Shown here: positions 16,009-25,106 of the stretch, one piece after another
Position numbering within the stretch: position 1 is the first letter of the stretch
Layout: each line of letters begins with the position of its first letter
Assembly (NCBI GenBank): GCA_012031965.1
Contig: JAAUSC010000049.1
Span: 1 to 38,470, forward strand
Direction of reading: 5' to 3'
Length of the DNA stretch: 38,470 bases
From: Scytonema sp. RU_4_4
GTDB taxonomy: Bacteria > Cyanobacteriota > Cyanobacteriia > Cyanobacteriales > Nostocaceae
Made by a program: the position numbers and the translations under genes
The notes under the pieces: model-generated
What the model saw: the letters and a program-made list of their open reading frames with translations, nothing else
Database searches by the model: none
What the model was told of the DNA's origin: nothing

Positions 16009-17313
16009 ATGGATTCAATTCTCTTCTGGAATGATGTGTCTCTAGAGGCTGTGGCACGGGACCATACTGGAATGCCTCCCGAATTAGACCAGGGTGGACC
16101 AACACGCACATCTCGCGCATTAGGAATCATTCATTTAGCGATGTATGATGCGTTTAACAGTATTGCTAATATCTTCACGCCCTACTTACCGAATCTGCCT
16201 GTTCCATCTGCTCCAGCGTCCCAAGATGCAGCGATCGGTGAAGCTGCTTATGTAACGCTCACAAATCTCTATCCGAATCAGTTCAATCACTTCCTGCAAG
16301 CGCATCAGTCATTTCTCAGTGGTCTATCGGATGCACCTAATGCAATTGAGAATGGTCGAAATCAAGGACGTGAAGTAGCAAAAGCGATGCTGATCAATCG
16401 CTTAGATGACGGCTCGGCTTTGGATCTTCCCTATATTCCCAGCGATGCACCTGGTCAGCATCGCGTTGATCCACTCAATCCAGATCAGGGATTTCTTACC
16501 CCGAATTGGGGACAAGTCACACCCTTTGCTATCACAAACTTTTTAGCTGACGAGCCACCTGCATTAGACAGCGCACAGTACACACAGGACTTTAATGACG
16601 TTAAGGAGAAAGGAGTTCAAAGCGGTGGTACTCGCACTCCGGAAGAAACCGCTGTCGGACTGTTTTGGGCATACGATGGCGCACAACAGTTGGGAACACC
16701 TCCTCGCCTCTACAATCAGATTGTTCGAGTCATTGCCATCCAGAAAAACAACTCTCTGGAGCAGAATGTTCGTTTGTTCGCCTTAGTCAATATGGCAATG
16801 GCGGATGCAGGTATCCAATGCTGGAATTCCAAGTATTTCTACAACGTGTGGCGACCTGTGGTTGGTATCCGTGAGGCAGATCCTGGTTGGGGTCCCACTG
16901 GATTGGGTGATGATAATCCTGAAACGGAGGGTGATCCATTTTGGCTCCCATTGGGAGCGCCTCGTACTAACCAATCTGGTGCAAAAAACTTTACCCCCAA
17001 TTTCCCGGCTTATCCGTCTGGACATGCAACCTTTGGGGCTGCTTCGCTAGACATGGTGCGTCTGTTCTATGGTACAGATGATATCGCATTTGAGTTTGTC
17101 TCCGATGAATTGAATGGTAAAAGTGTTGACGTAGATGGTTCTATACGCACGAAACATCAGCGTCCTTTTATTCGGCTCTCAGATGCCATTTTGGAAAACG
17201 CCCGAAGTCGGGTGTATTTGGGTGTACATTGGCAGTTTGACGCTGATGCAGGTGTAGAGTCTGGGAAAACAATCGCAGAGTTTATCTTTAACAATGTCCT
17301 ATGCACGCTCTAA
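16009..17313 (+). CDS. Vanadium-dependent haloperoxidase (PAP2 superfamily)
   Basis: A 434-residue enzyme of the vanadium haloperoxidase/acid phosphatase superfamily, which uses vanadate and H2O2 to oxidise halides. The vanadate site is complete and has the spacing known for the fungal chloroperoxidase: Lys275 and Arg282 in KYFYNVWRPVVG, Ser337-Gly338-His339 in YPSGHATFG, and Arg401 and His407 in RVYLGVHWQFDADAG. The N-terminal helical half contains TSRALGIIHLAMYDAFN, typical of the family. There is no signal peptide. The start is fixed by a strong ribosome binding site (AAGGAG, 9 bp upstream). Chloride versus bromide preference cannot be read, and a phosphatase role is less likely given this subfamily. 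It is a single gene, flanked by repeats and gene fragments, suggesting a mobile neighbourhood. Confidence 0.92.
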   Translation: MDSILFWNDVSLEAVARDHTGMPPELDQGGPTRTSRALGIIHLAMYDAFNSIANIFTPYLPNLPVPSAPASQDAAIGEAAYVTLTNLYPNQFNHFLQAHQSFLSGLSDAPNAIENGRNQGREVAKAMLINRLDDGSALDLPYIPSDAPGQHRVDPLNPDQGFLTPNWGQVTPFAITNFLADEPPALDSAQYTQDFNDVKEKGVQSGGTRTPEETAVGLFWAYDGAQQLGTPPRLYNQIVRVIAIQKNNSLEQNVRLFALVNMAMADAGIQCWNSKYFYNVWRPVVGIREADPGWGPTGLGDDNPETEGDPFWLPLGAPRTNQSGAKNFTPNFPAYPSGHATFGAASLDMVRLFYGTDDIAFEFVSDELNGKSVDVDGSIRTKHQRPFIRLSDAILENARSRVYLGVHWQFDADAGVESGKTIAEFIFNNVLCTL

Positions 17314-17320
17314 TTGAGTG

Positions 17321-17667
17321 ATATCAAGTCCGGCTGATTAATTGTCATTCTCAACGAAGTGAAGAATCTCCCTTGATACTTCGCTACACTACGTTTCGCA
17401 CCCTGCGCTCAGCCCTATGCCTACGGCACGGCTGCGCCTATCGGGGAAGACCTCCGGTCTCGCTGCGCTAACGCAGTCGCCTACGGAGGAGCCAGTGCGG
17501 TCTTGGGGAGCCAGTGCGTTGCGGAGGTTCCCTCCGTTGTAGCACCTGGCGTGTCTCCCCAAGTAGAGCATCTGGCGTTGGAAACCCTCCTGCAGCGCTG
17601 TCTCACCGCAAAGCGTCTACAGTATGACAGACATATTTTTTTATAAGTGATTAACCGGACTTGATAT
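17321..17667. mobile_element. Non-autonomous element with ATATCAAGTCCGG inverted ends
   Basis: The left end ATATCAAGTCCGG at 17321-17333 is the exact inverse of the right end CCGGACTTGATAT at 17655-17667. The match continues imperfectly inward (CTGATTAA against TTAATCA). The interior has no coding capacity and is filled by a GC-rich, palindrome-rich sequence. This is the form of a MITE or a small decayed transposon. No clear target duplication could be fixed. Confidence 0.65.
17400..17600. repeat. GC-rich interspersed repeat
   Basis: A block much richer in G+C than its surroundings, with words such as GGAAACCCTCCTGCAG, CTCCGTTGTAGCAC and GCGTTGCGGAGG. The same words occur at 34020-34110 (GGGAAACCCTCCTGCAG, GTGCTACAACGGAG, inverted or rearranged). 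Dispersed GC-rich repeats of this kind are common in filamentous cyanobacteria. Confidence 0.65.
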
Positions 17668-17728
17668 GAGAAGTGAGAACTGAGTCAATACTGCTCGAAC
17701 CTGTCTAATCGCAAGGCGCGAAAACCCT

Positions 17729-17758
17729 TGTAGAGACGTTGCATGCAACGTCTCTACA
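17729..17758. repeat. 30-bp perfect palindrome
   Basis: TGTAGAGACGTTGCA followed directly by its exact reverse complement. It lies between the convergent haloperoxidase and giant-protein genes, where it could act as a terminator-like hairpin, but it lacks a flanking T-tract. It has the form of a dispersed cyanobacterial palindrome. Confidence 0.85.
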
Positions 17759-17807
17759 GGTCAAAATTTTCCAAAACCTACGTAGTATTGAGTCCTCAGC
17801 AATATCA

Positions 17808-20800
17808 TTAAGCGGGCAACAGCAATCGAGCTAAGGCTCTAGCACTGTTGAGCGGGTTATTGAAGTCGAACGCTAAATTGACGTTGCGACTTTGATTCAG
17901 ATACATCAGGCTAACGCTAAGAGAGATCATTCCACCTGCAGCCGAGTTGAGACTGGTGTCGAAACTCGCAGAACGCACATCTAGCAGACTATTTAATCCG
18001 TTGCGTCGGATGAAGTCACTTACCGATCCAAATGCGCCCACCGTGGCTCTGATACCTTCCAGGATACGTTGCAAAGCTATCAGACTGCCATTGGCGGATT
18101 CCCGCGCCGTGAGCAGAGTTGCTACGCGGGGGTCAGCATCAATGGGGAATGTGGCAACTCCCTGTTGGAGTAATCTCAACGTTTCCTGGCTACCCCGCAA
18201 AGCTGTTTCTGCCAAAGGTAGCCCTAACTGACGGCTCCGGAGTTCCCCTTCCAGACGGATGATCTCGTCTGGTCGGAGTGGAACACAAAGACGGGGTCCA
18301 CCAAACGGTATTTGGGTGCAAACTTGGTTATTGCGTTCGCGGTTAAGATCATTTTGCAAGCGCTGGATGTCTCTCCTGATATTATCCAGATTTTGTTGAT
18401 CCCTGTTGACAGCGGCGCGTGCATCCCTGAGACGGGAGTCTGCTGCCGATCGCTCTTGTGCTACCACATTACGTTGAGCGGTGATTTGCGTGTTGAGTTG
18501 ATTAACTCGATTTTGAGCATTCTGGACATCCATTTCTGCCCGTCTGAGATCCGCCGTTGCTGTATCTACTGTGGCTTGAATGGCGAGGGAGGTTTCCCGA
18601 TTGAGGTACCCGAACAAGTCATTTTGCATTCTCCCTGCAATCCGGAAGTTAGCGGCATTGTTGAGCTGTTGTCCTTGAACTTCTAAGACAGACTGGAAGG
18701 CATTGAAGAGGCGACCTTCTGTTCGGAAGGAGAATTGGTTCTGCGCCACAGCAATCTGAGTTTCACTCACGATGCCTAACAGCCGAATGGCACCGGAAAT
18801 ATTTGCTGTCAGTGGTTGTTGCGGAGTGACTTGGAACAATATTGAGGGGTTTGGTTGCCCACCAGCACCAGTGAGTCGGAATGCACCATTCAGCACGTTT
18901 AAGCCCTGGATTGTGCCCTGAACCATTGCACCACGGTTACCGTCAATCTCCACTGACAAGTTGGTTTGCAATCCCCACAAGTTAATACCTACGGTTCCTT
19001 GCAACAACAGCAACTGATTCCTAGTGTCTACGTTGAGGGTGGTCATCACTCCCAACCAGTTACCCTGGACAGAGAGCCGATTGTTATCGATGATCGCCCT
19101 TGCGTTCACCAGGTCGAACCCTGCAAGGGAAGTGTTCACATTGCCTGCAAGGTGGAAATTCGAGTTGCTGAGGAATCCCTCTAGATGACCGTTTACCTGT
19201 AAGGGAAATCCCTGTGGGAAGAGGCTCAACTCACCCTGATAACTGAATTGGTCATTGACGATTTGGATATCACCGTTAAATATCTGGCGATTGAGAATTG
19301 ACACGGAGCTGCGCCCCGTTAACTGGAAGACTGTGGCAGATGCGTTGTCTGGTAAATTGACTGGAGTCAGTATGGATGCTGGGAGTCTCTGCCATTGGGC
19401 ACCTTGAATAGTGCCCGCATTCCCGTTCCCGGTTAGATCATTAGCAACAGTCCCCTGTCCTTCGTTCAACTGCCAGTAGCCCACCAGTCCAGGCTCATTT
19501 CCCCGGAGACGACGAGACATATTCATCCGAATCTCTCCATTGGAGAGGGCGCGGTTCCAAATGCGGACATCCTGAATTTGTCCTTGGAAGAAACGCTCAG
19601 TTCCATTACCACGAGCACCAATTGCCCAGTTTTCCCTGACAGCGATCGCTCCCCTAGCTCCCTGATTCGCACTGACTTCCACCCCATTGCGGTAGAGCCG
19701 CCAACTCATGCCATCATACAGTCCCGCTAGGTGTACCCAGTTGCCAATATCGATAGCAGGAATTGCTGCCGATGTCAAGTATTCTTGTCCATCCCAAGAG
19801 CCAATCTGATAACTGCCGTTGCTAATTCTCAAAAATACCTCACCATTGGGGGAGCGGGTAAACCCGTGAGCGACAATGTTACGCAAGCCGTCCGTGGCTT
19901 CAGGTCTAACCCAGGCTTCAATCGTCATTTGACCCGTGAAATTCAAACTCGCAGGGTTGTTGAGCGTGATGTAATTATTTTGTCCATTAAATGCTAGAGC
20001 GTAAGCAGTGGATGCAGTCTGGGATGATGTGGGTGCTGTCGGCAGAGTTGACGATGTTCTGGGAGTGTTGATGGTAACGCTGCCAGCCATTTCCAAATCA
20101 AGAATGTTAGAAATGGCACCCGCAATCCGGAATCCGGTGGCAAAACCCTGAGAGCCAGATGCAGCTAAACCAAATACGGCATCCAGCATAGCAACATTTG
20201 TCACATTCCAGTTGCCGTGCATGAGCACCACTAATCCCTCGTCGTTGCGGCTACCTCTGGGTGTGGGGATGATTGCCAGAGCCGCGTTTGCCTGTTGATC
20301 GTTCGCAAAACCCAACTGATTGTAAACCATTTGCCGAGACGCTGGTTGAGCCGCAATTTGCCGGAACTCATTCGGGGTCGTCATCAACCACCCTGCATTA
20401 ATGGCAGCGGGACCAAAGTCAAGACCAACGCTGTTCACCCGGTACTCCAGGGGCATCGCCTGAATCAAGCGATTAACTGATAAGGTTTTCAAGCCATTCA
20501 GCAAATTGGCAAGGTTACGGTAAGCATCAATTTCAATGCCGCTAGCCGTGGAACCCAACCGTTGACTGCCCAGGTATTCGGGAAGTTGTAAGAAGTTGCC
20601 GCTCAGGGGTAAGGTGAATCTGAGGTTCACATCTGTGGGGGCATCGTCGGGATTGAGCAGGAAGTTGCGATCGCTAAAGAACTGCCGGAAGTTCGAGAGG
20701 ATTTGCCCGACTTCTGCCAGGTTGAAGCTGGGCATGGGGAACTGGGCATGAGTTTCAAAGTTTACCCCTTCCAGTCCCAGGTACTCAATCCCAATTTCGT

Positions 20801-23300
20801 CGTAGAACATGGGGATGGGAATGGGAATTCCTGTCTGGTAAACAATCAGCATGAACAGCTTCTGCAAAATCAGGCGACGGTGTAGCTCACGGCTATTGGG
20901 TAGCGGTATGCTGTCATTGTCAGGCAGTAGCAGGGAACCCGCTAGCGTCAGCAAGTCAAACTGATCCACATTGGCATCAACTTCTAGCAAGAACAGGCTA
21001 CCTCCAGAGAGGGTGCCGAAAGAGAGACTGCGTAGCTCAATTCCACTGATAGAGGGGATGGGGTTGAGATTCGGGAAAGTGGGGTCGGAGAATAGGAACC
21101 GGATTGGGCGATCGCCTTCGTTGACTCGCGCTTCCAACCGCACCTCACCTGTGGGCGTAACGGCAATATCGAAAAAGAAGCTGTCGGGAATCTGGATGTT
21201 GAGATATTGGCGGAAACTGTCAGGAAGTTGATCCAGGCGATCGCCAATTACCCTGAGCGCCTGCGTGACTTCATCCGGTAGTTCAGCACCGCTAACACGA
21301 TTGAGAATAGACACCAGTTCATCCACCCGGAAGTTACCCTGGTCATCTAAAATCTGAATGGGTTGCAAAGGCACTCCATCAGGTAGCGCATCGGCAAGGG
21401 CATTTAATCCTGTGGCATTCAGCAGCAGTTTGGCGGGAGTTAGGGGTAAGCTGAGGTCTTGGACAACTTCAAAGCCACCACTCGCCCGGAAGCTGGAAGT
21501 TGTACTGTCGTAGCTGAAGACAGGGACGCGGAACTTGACTTCACCAAAACTACCCAGATCCAAATACCAGAAGGTTTCACCATTTTCCTCTTGCAGGCGC
21601 ACCGCTGTAATAATGGAAGTGCGGGGTGTCACCCGGATACCGCTCACTGCGTTAATTGCCAGTTCCAGCTGAACAACTGTGTCTTCTGGATGCATTGGAT
21701 CAAAAGTATTGAAAAATCTGACCGCAGGTGTGCCATCTGCCTCCCTACCAAACAGATTGTTAAGATTTTCTGGTAAACCGACCCCAATACGGGCAGACAG
21801 TTCAATTTCATTACCAAACAAAATTGCCAAGTCAGAGACATCAATCCGGGCAGTACCGAGGGGAATGCGAGTGTTGTTATCGATTTCGATATCGGGGATC
21901 GCAAAGTCGAAAGGAGCAACCACGCGTTCAGCACTCAGGCGAACGGAATCATTGTCTGCTGTGAAGGTCGCATTGATTTGGTCTGGTAACACCTGTTGTA
22001 CTGAGGGATGCCAGCCACTAAATGCCAAGCTCACTGAAGCTGCAAACATCCATGCTGTGCGACTTGGTGTATTCGGAGCAGGGCTACGTCTGACAATGGA
22101 AATGCCGCCAAACTCTAGATTCATGGACGACCGTTGATCTGGTGGTAACAGAATGGTGACTGTTGCTTGGTCAGGCATAAACACCAGACGGGTCGTCTCG
22201 TCTTCACGAGCGAGGGTCAGGTTTCCTTGGAAGTCAAATACGGAGTCTACACGCATTGCTCCATCTGCCGAGACTTGCCAAGTGGAAGTTTCTGTGGTTT
22301 GTCCTTGAGTTAATTGCCGAGTCAGGGCGATCGCCAACCCCGTAATGCTGAAGCTACCCACGCCTGCCAGATTCACCAGTTGAGCAGTGGTTGTTGTCGT
22401 CAGCATGAATGTTCTGGTATCGTTCATCTGGCTGTAAGCAGCAGATAAAGTCAACATCTGCTCAAACAACTCTGCTGCAACTTCTCCGGATAGGTTCCAA
22501 TCCCCACCTTCTAAGGTGAAATTTAAGCTGAAGTTCGAGAGTGCTAGTTCATTGGCGATCGCCAAAGGTCCTTCACCGATAATGCTGAGAGAGGCATCAA
22601 TTTGACTCGTACCGGGCATGACGGTTCGATTCACCGTCAACGCCACCTGAACTCCCAGTTCGTCGCCTCCGGTACCAAAATCCCATTGAGTGGTGGTTGC
22701 AGCTTGGAGAGCAAACATCCCAGTTGCCGGGGTAATGCTGATGCCGATCATTGTCAACTCAAAGTCTGGTAACTCGGCGGGACGAGAAACCCCAGCGAGG
22801 AATGCTTGGGCGATCGCAGATAAACCAAGTCGAGAAATTTCCGTTTGCCAAGTCGTCTCGGTGGCTGCATCAACCGTTAGGGTGACATCAATGGCGTCAA
22901 TATTTTCACTACGTAGTATGCCAGCGATTGTCCCTGTAACTTGATTTGTTGCAGCACTCAAGCTCAATTCAAGTTGCACATTCTCTAGTGAGAGCCAAGT
23001 TGCTCCCGGAATGTGAGCGATTGGGAGCATGGCACTCAGGCTGGAGGTTATCCCACTGTCAGTTTCAGTAAACAAGATGGCAAGTCCAGCATTCTCGACA
23101 CCGAGTAGAGATGTTTTGCCAGTCAGAGAAGCACTATTTGCAGAGATGTTAATTTCAGCATCTCTCAAGGCAAACTGTTCTATGTTTAGAATAGTCAGAA
23201 ACTTGTTAAGAGGAATAAATTCTAGCGTTGAGTTTGTCAGGACGATCTGATTATTTTGAATATGATTTTCGAGCGTAGTTACAATGTCTTGGAGTGTCAT
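17808..23300 (-). CDS. Giant 1830-residue beta-rich protein with LamG domain and coiled coil
   Basis: A single open frame of 5.5 kb. Residues 1-1070 are a long run of amphipathic beta-strand sequence with recurring patterns (ELPDFELTMIGISITPATG, ALSNFSLNFTLEGGDWNLSG, FDIAVTPTGEVRLEARV), resembling large repetitive beta proteins of the DUF6603 kind, an assignment I cannot confirm. Residues of about 1100-1290 are a clear LamG/concanavalin-like domain (ALAFNGQNNYITLNNPASL, MTIEAWVRP, WVHLAGLYDG, IQDVRIWNRALS). More beta repeats follow, then a long coiled coil at about 1580-1740 interrupted by a short Cys-containing Pro-rich loop, and a beta C-terminus ending RALARLLLPA. There is no signal peptide or membrane segment. 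The role is unknown; LamG suggests carbohydrate or protein binding. A DUF4278 gene lies 79 bp upstream on the same strand. Start ATG 23300 is clean. Confidence 0.88.
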   Translation of the reverse strand: MTLQDIVTTLENHIQNNQIVLTNSTLEFIPLNKFLTILNIEQFALRDAEINISANSASLTGKTSLLGVENAGLAILFTETDSGITSSLSAMLPIAHIPGATWLSLENVQLELSLSAATNQVTGTIAGILRSENIDAIDVTLTVDAATETTWQTEISRLGLSAIAQAFLAGVSRPAELPDFELTMIGISITPATGMFALQAATTTQWDFGTGGDELGVQVALTVNRTVMPGTSQIDASLSIIGEGPLAIANELALSNFSLNFTLEGGDWNLSGEVAAELFEQMLTLSAAYSQMNDTRTFMLTTTTTAQLVNLAGVGSFSITGLAIALTRQLTQGQTTETSTWQVSADGAMRVDSVFDFQGNLTLAREDETTRLVFMPDQATVTILLPPDQRSSMNLEFGGISIVRRSPAPNTPSRTAWMFAASVSLAFSGWHPSVQQVLPDQINATFTADNDSVRLSAERVVAPFDFAIPDIEIDNNTRIPLGTARIDVSDLAILFGNEIELSARIGVGLPENLNNLFGREADGTPAVRFFNTFDPMHPEDTVVQLELAINAVSGIRVTPRTSIITAVRLQEENGETFWYLDLGSFGEVKFRVPVFSYDSTTSSFRASGGFEVVQDLSLPLTPAKLLLNATGLNALADALPDGVPLQPIQILDDQGNFRVDELVSILNRVSGAELPDEVTQALRVIGDRLDQLPDSFRQYLNIQIPDSFFFDIAVTPTGEVRLEARVNEGDRPIRFLFSDPTFPNLNPIPSISGIELRSLSFGTLSGGSLFLLEVDANVDQFDLLTLAGSLLLPDNDSIPLPNSRELHRRLILQKLFMLIVYQTGIPIPIPMFYDEIGIEYLGLEGVNFETHAQFPMPSFNLAEVGQILSNFRQFFSDRNFLLNPDDAPTDVNLRFTLPLSGNFLQLPEYLGSQRLGSTASGIEIDAYRNLANLLNGLKTLSVNRLIQAMPLEYRVNSVGLDFGPAAINAGWLMTTPNEFRQIAAQPASRQMVYNQLGFANDQQANAALAIIPTPRGSRNDEGLVVLMHGNWNVTNVAMLDAVFGLAASGSQGFATGFRIAGAISNILDLEMAGSVTINTPRTSSTLPTAPTSSQTASTAYALAFNGQNNYITLNNPASLNFTGQMTIEAWVRPEATDGLRNIVAHGFTRSPNGEVFLRISNGSYQIGSWDGQEYLTSAAIPAIDIGNWVHLAGLYDGMSWRLYRNGVEVSANQGARGAIAVRENWAIGARGNGTERFFQGQIQDVRIWNRALSNGEIRMNMSRRLRGNEPGLVGYWQLNEGQGTVANDLTGNGNAGTIQGAQWQRLPASILTPVNLPDNASATVFQLTGRSSVSILNRQIFNGDIQIVNDQFSYQGELSLFPQGFPLQVNGHLEGFLSNSNFHLAGNVNTSLAGFDLVNARAIIDNNRLSVQGNWLGVMTTLNVDTRNQLLLLQGTVGINLWGLQTNLSVEIDGNRGAMVQGTIQGLNVLNGAFRLTGAGGQPNPSILFQVTPQQPLTANISGAIRLLGIVSETQIAVAQNQFSFRTEGRLFNAFQSVLEVQGQQLNNAANFRIAGRMQNDLFGYLNRETSLAIQATVDTATADLRRAEMDVQNAQNRVNQLNTQITAQRNVVAQERSAADSRLRDARAAVNRDQQNLDNIRRDIQRLQNDLNRERNNQVCTQIPFGGPRLCVPLRPDEIIRLEGELRSRQLGLPLAETALRGSQETLRLLQQGVATFPIDADPRVATLLTARESANGSLIALQRILEGIRATVGAFGSVSDFIRRNGLNSLLDVRSASFDTSLNSAAGGMISLSVSLMYLNQSRNVNLAFDFNNPLNSARALARLLLPA

Positions 23301-23379
23301 GATGTTTGCTTATGATTGTTAATTTGTTGAGTGTTTTGAGCAATTAGTCATAAATGAAAGTCATCTCATCTATAATTAG

Positions 23380-23649
23380 TTAGACAACTGCCTCTGGCGC
23401 GATCGCTGGCTGAAACAGATTTTTATCGTCTGCTTGATACAACTTCATGCCAGTGCCAGTCAGATAGGAAACACCTCGATACTTCAACTCAAATATGGAT
23501 TGAAATGTCCCCTCTGCGACCTGCTGACGTTGGTAAGTAGCTCCTCGGTACTTTGCATCATGGATTCTGTTGTCAATAACTTCACCAGGAGTTATTGCAA
23601 TGTGAGAAGTATTGATTGTGTAGTGGATACCGCGATAAATCAGTTGCAT
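23380..23649 (-). CDS. DUF4278 domain-containing protein
   Basis: An 89-residue protein with the YRG signature of the cyanobacterial DUF4278 family: MQLIYRGIHY at the N-terminus, AKYRGATYQ in the middle and LKYRGVSYLTG near residue 58. The last 25 residues are low in conservation. Function is unknown; members are small, presumably cytosolic, and widespread in cyanobacteria. It lies 79 bp upstream of the giant LamG protein on the same strand with no obvious terminator between, so both may share one transcript. Confidence 0.88.
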   Translation of the reverse strand: MQLIYRGIHYTINTSHIAITPGEVIDNRIHDAKYRGATYQRQQVAEGTFQSIFELKYRGVSYLTGTGMKLYQADDKNLFQPAIAPEAVV

Positions 23650-24317
23650 AAGTCTGTCCTTGTTTGGGATTGCGTAACATTTGATAATCTCTTTATAGAC
23701 TTTGATTATGTAGAGGTCGATATAGGAAAGTTATGGACTTTATCTCCTTAACCTTCGTTCTGTCTACTTAACTTTGCAGCTTAACTGAACCGTATTAAAA
23801 GAAATAGAACCTACACTTATAATTTTTGTGTAAGTTCTATTAATTTATCAAAAACTACATCCGGAAATTGAAAACTTTGGAACGTTTTAATGACAGATTA
23901 ACCTTGCTAATACCAAAAGCTTATATAGGACTCCTATTTGATTTTTGAACGACACGTAAGGTGGGCAGTGCTTAGCAAAACCTGGATGTAGTCAGCAAAA
24001 TACGGTAAGCACTGCCCACCCTACAATACTTAAGATTTTTCATAAATCATTTAGGATTGCTATAGTGGTGGAATTAGAAGGCTTGACACAATCGGCGAAA
24101 AGTGAATAAGAAGTAAATTTCATAGGCGATCATTGTACAACAGCAGCTAGAAATGCAACGCTCAAGGCTTTTTGCCTTTGGGTACAACAGCAAATACAAC
24201 AACAATGAACTATTTCTTGCTGCCATCAGCCTTTTTGTATCTTAAATTAATGGTAAAATCGAATTATAGCTTACTTAAAAAATATAACTAAACTCGAATA
24301 AAAAATTGGTGACGGGA
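23650..24317. other. AT-rich spacer with one inverted repeat
   Basis: No supported gene in about 670 bp. It holds the promoter sides of the divergent DUF4278 and Uma2 genes and an inverted repeat at 23960-24020. The sequence between 24060 and 24300 shows nothing recognisable. Confidence 0.6.
23960..24020. repeat. Inverted repeat GGTGGGCAGTGCTTA
   Basis: GGTGGGCAGTGCTTA at 23960-23974 is the exact inverse of TAAGCACTGCCCACC at 24006-24020, with 31 bp between. The arms and flanking GTA/CTAC match a type of small dispersed palindrome in cyanobacterial spacers. Not coding. Confidence 0.8.
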
Positions 24318-24878
24318 ATGACAATTACAGTTCCAGCAACCACCACACTCAAGGAGTTTTTGGAACTTCCATACATTGATGAGTCACCAGCTTGGGAATT
24401 TATTAACGCACAAGCAGTTCAAAAACCGATGGGAGGAGGTAAACATAGCCTGTTGCAGAAACGTTTAGTTGCAGTAATTGATGCAGCAGGAAGTCACTAC
24501 GAAGGCTTTCCAGAATTGCGCTGTACTTTCGGTAATCGTTCAGTAGTTCCTGATGTTGTGGTTGTCGCTACTAATCTACTACCGCTGGATGATAGTGGTG
24601 ATATCATTAGCACTGGTATTGAGTTTCCTCCAGCTTGGGTCATTGAAATCCTTTCCCCTGCTCAAAGTCAAACTAAGGTAACAGGCAATATCCTGCACTG
24701 TCTAAGAAATGGTACTCAGCTAGGATGGTTGATAGATCCGAGCGAACGCTCTATCTTAGTTTATCATCGCGATCGCTTGCCGGATTTTTTGACTGGAGCA
24801 GATGTTTTACCAGTGTTAGAAGGTATAAACCTGACACTTTCCGTTGATGAAGTCTTTAGTTGGTTGAAGCGCAGATAA
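24318..24878 (+). CDS. Uma2 family endonuclease (DUF820)
   Basis: A 186-residue protein of the Uma2 family, which has a PD-(D/E)XK restriction-endonuclease fold and is hugely expanded in filamentous cyanobacteria; biological roles are mostly unknown. The N-terminal LKEFLELPYIDESPAWEFI is the usual opening with the conserved Glu, KPMGGGKHSLLQKRLVAVI carries the conserved His helix, and NRSVVPDVVVVA and PPAWVIEILSPAQSQTKV give the catalytic Asp and E-x-hydrophobic-S-P-x motif. The Lys in QTKV is in place. LGWLIDPSERSILVY closes the core. ATG 24318 is preferred over the upstream TTG because GACGGGA lies right before it and family members start about here. No cognate partner gene is adjacent. Confidence 0.9.
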   Translation: MTITVPATTTLKEFLELPYIDESPAWEFINAQAVQKPMGGGKHSLLQKRLVAVIDAAGSHYEGFPELRCTFGNRSVVPDVVVVATNLLPLDDSGDIISTGIEFPPAWVIEILSPAQSQTKVTGNILHCLRNGTQLGWLIDPSERSILVYHRDRLPDFLTGADVLPVLEGINLTLSVDEVFSWLKRR

Positions 24879-24952
24879 AGTTTTCAGGCATCGCATACTT
24901 AGAAAAAACAGGATTATTTTTGGCAAGGCAGTTTATTGTTTTTAATCAAAAC

Positions 24953-25018
24953 AGCTGGTAGGTTATGCTTTTAATGATTTCAGTTGGGCTTCGCTTCACT
25001 CAATCTAACCTACTAGCT
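24953..25018. repeat. Imperfect inverted repeat, dispersed palindrome
   Basis: AGCTGGTAGGTTA at 24953-24965 pairs with TAACCTACTAGCT at 25006-25018 with one mismatch. The interior TTGGGCTTCGCTTCACTCAA resembles a dispersed word of filamentous cyanobacteria. It sits upstream of the GNY-domain gene pair. Confidence 0.65.
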
Positions 25019-25106
25019 TGTGATTTTAGTCACATGTATAATTTTCGGAAACTGGTATTAGTCTTCTGTAGTATAGATTTATTAATCCATATTAGAGAGT
25101 TTTTAG

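Larger units (their letters stand above)
17314..17807. other. Repeat-filled spacer between convergent genes
   Basis: About 490 bp with no gene. Almost all is repeat: a 347-bp inverted-repeat-bounded element at 17321-17667 with a GC-rich interspersed repeat inside it, then a 30-bp perfect palindrome at 17729-17758. Confidence 0.75.
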
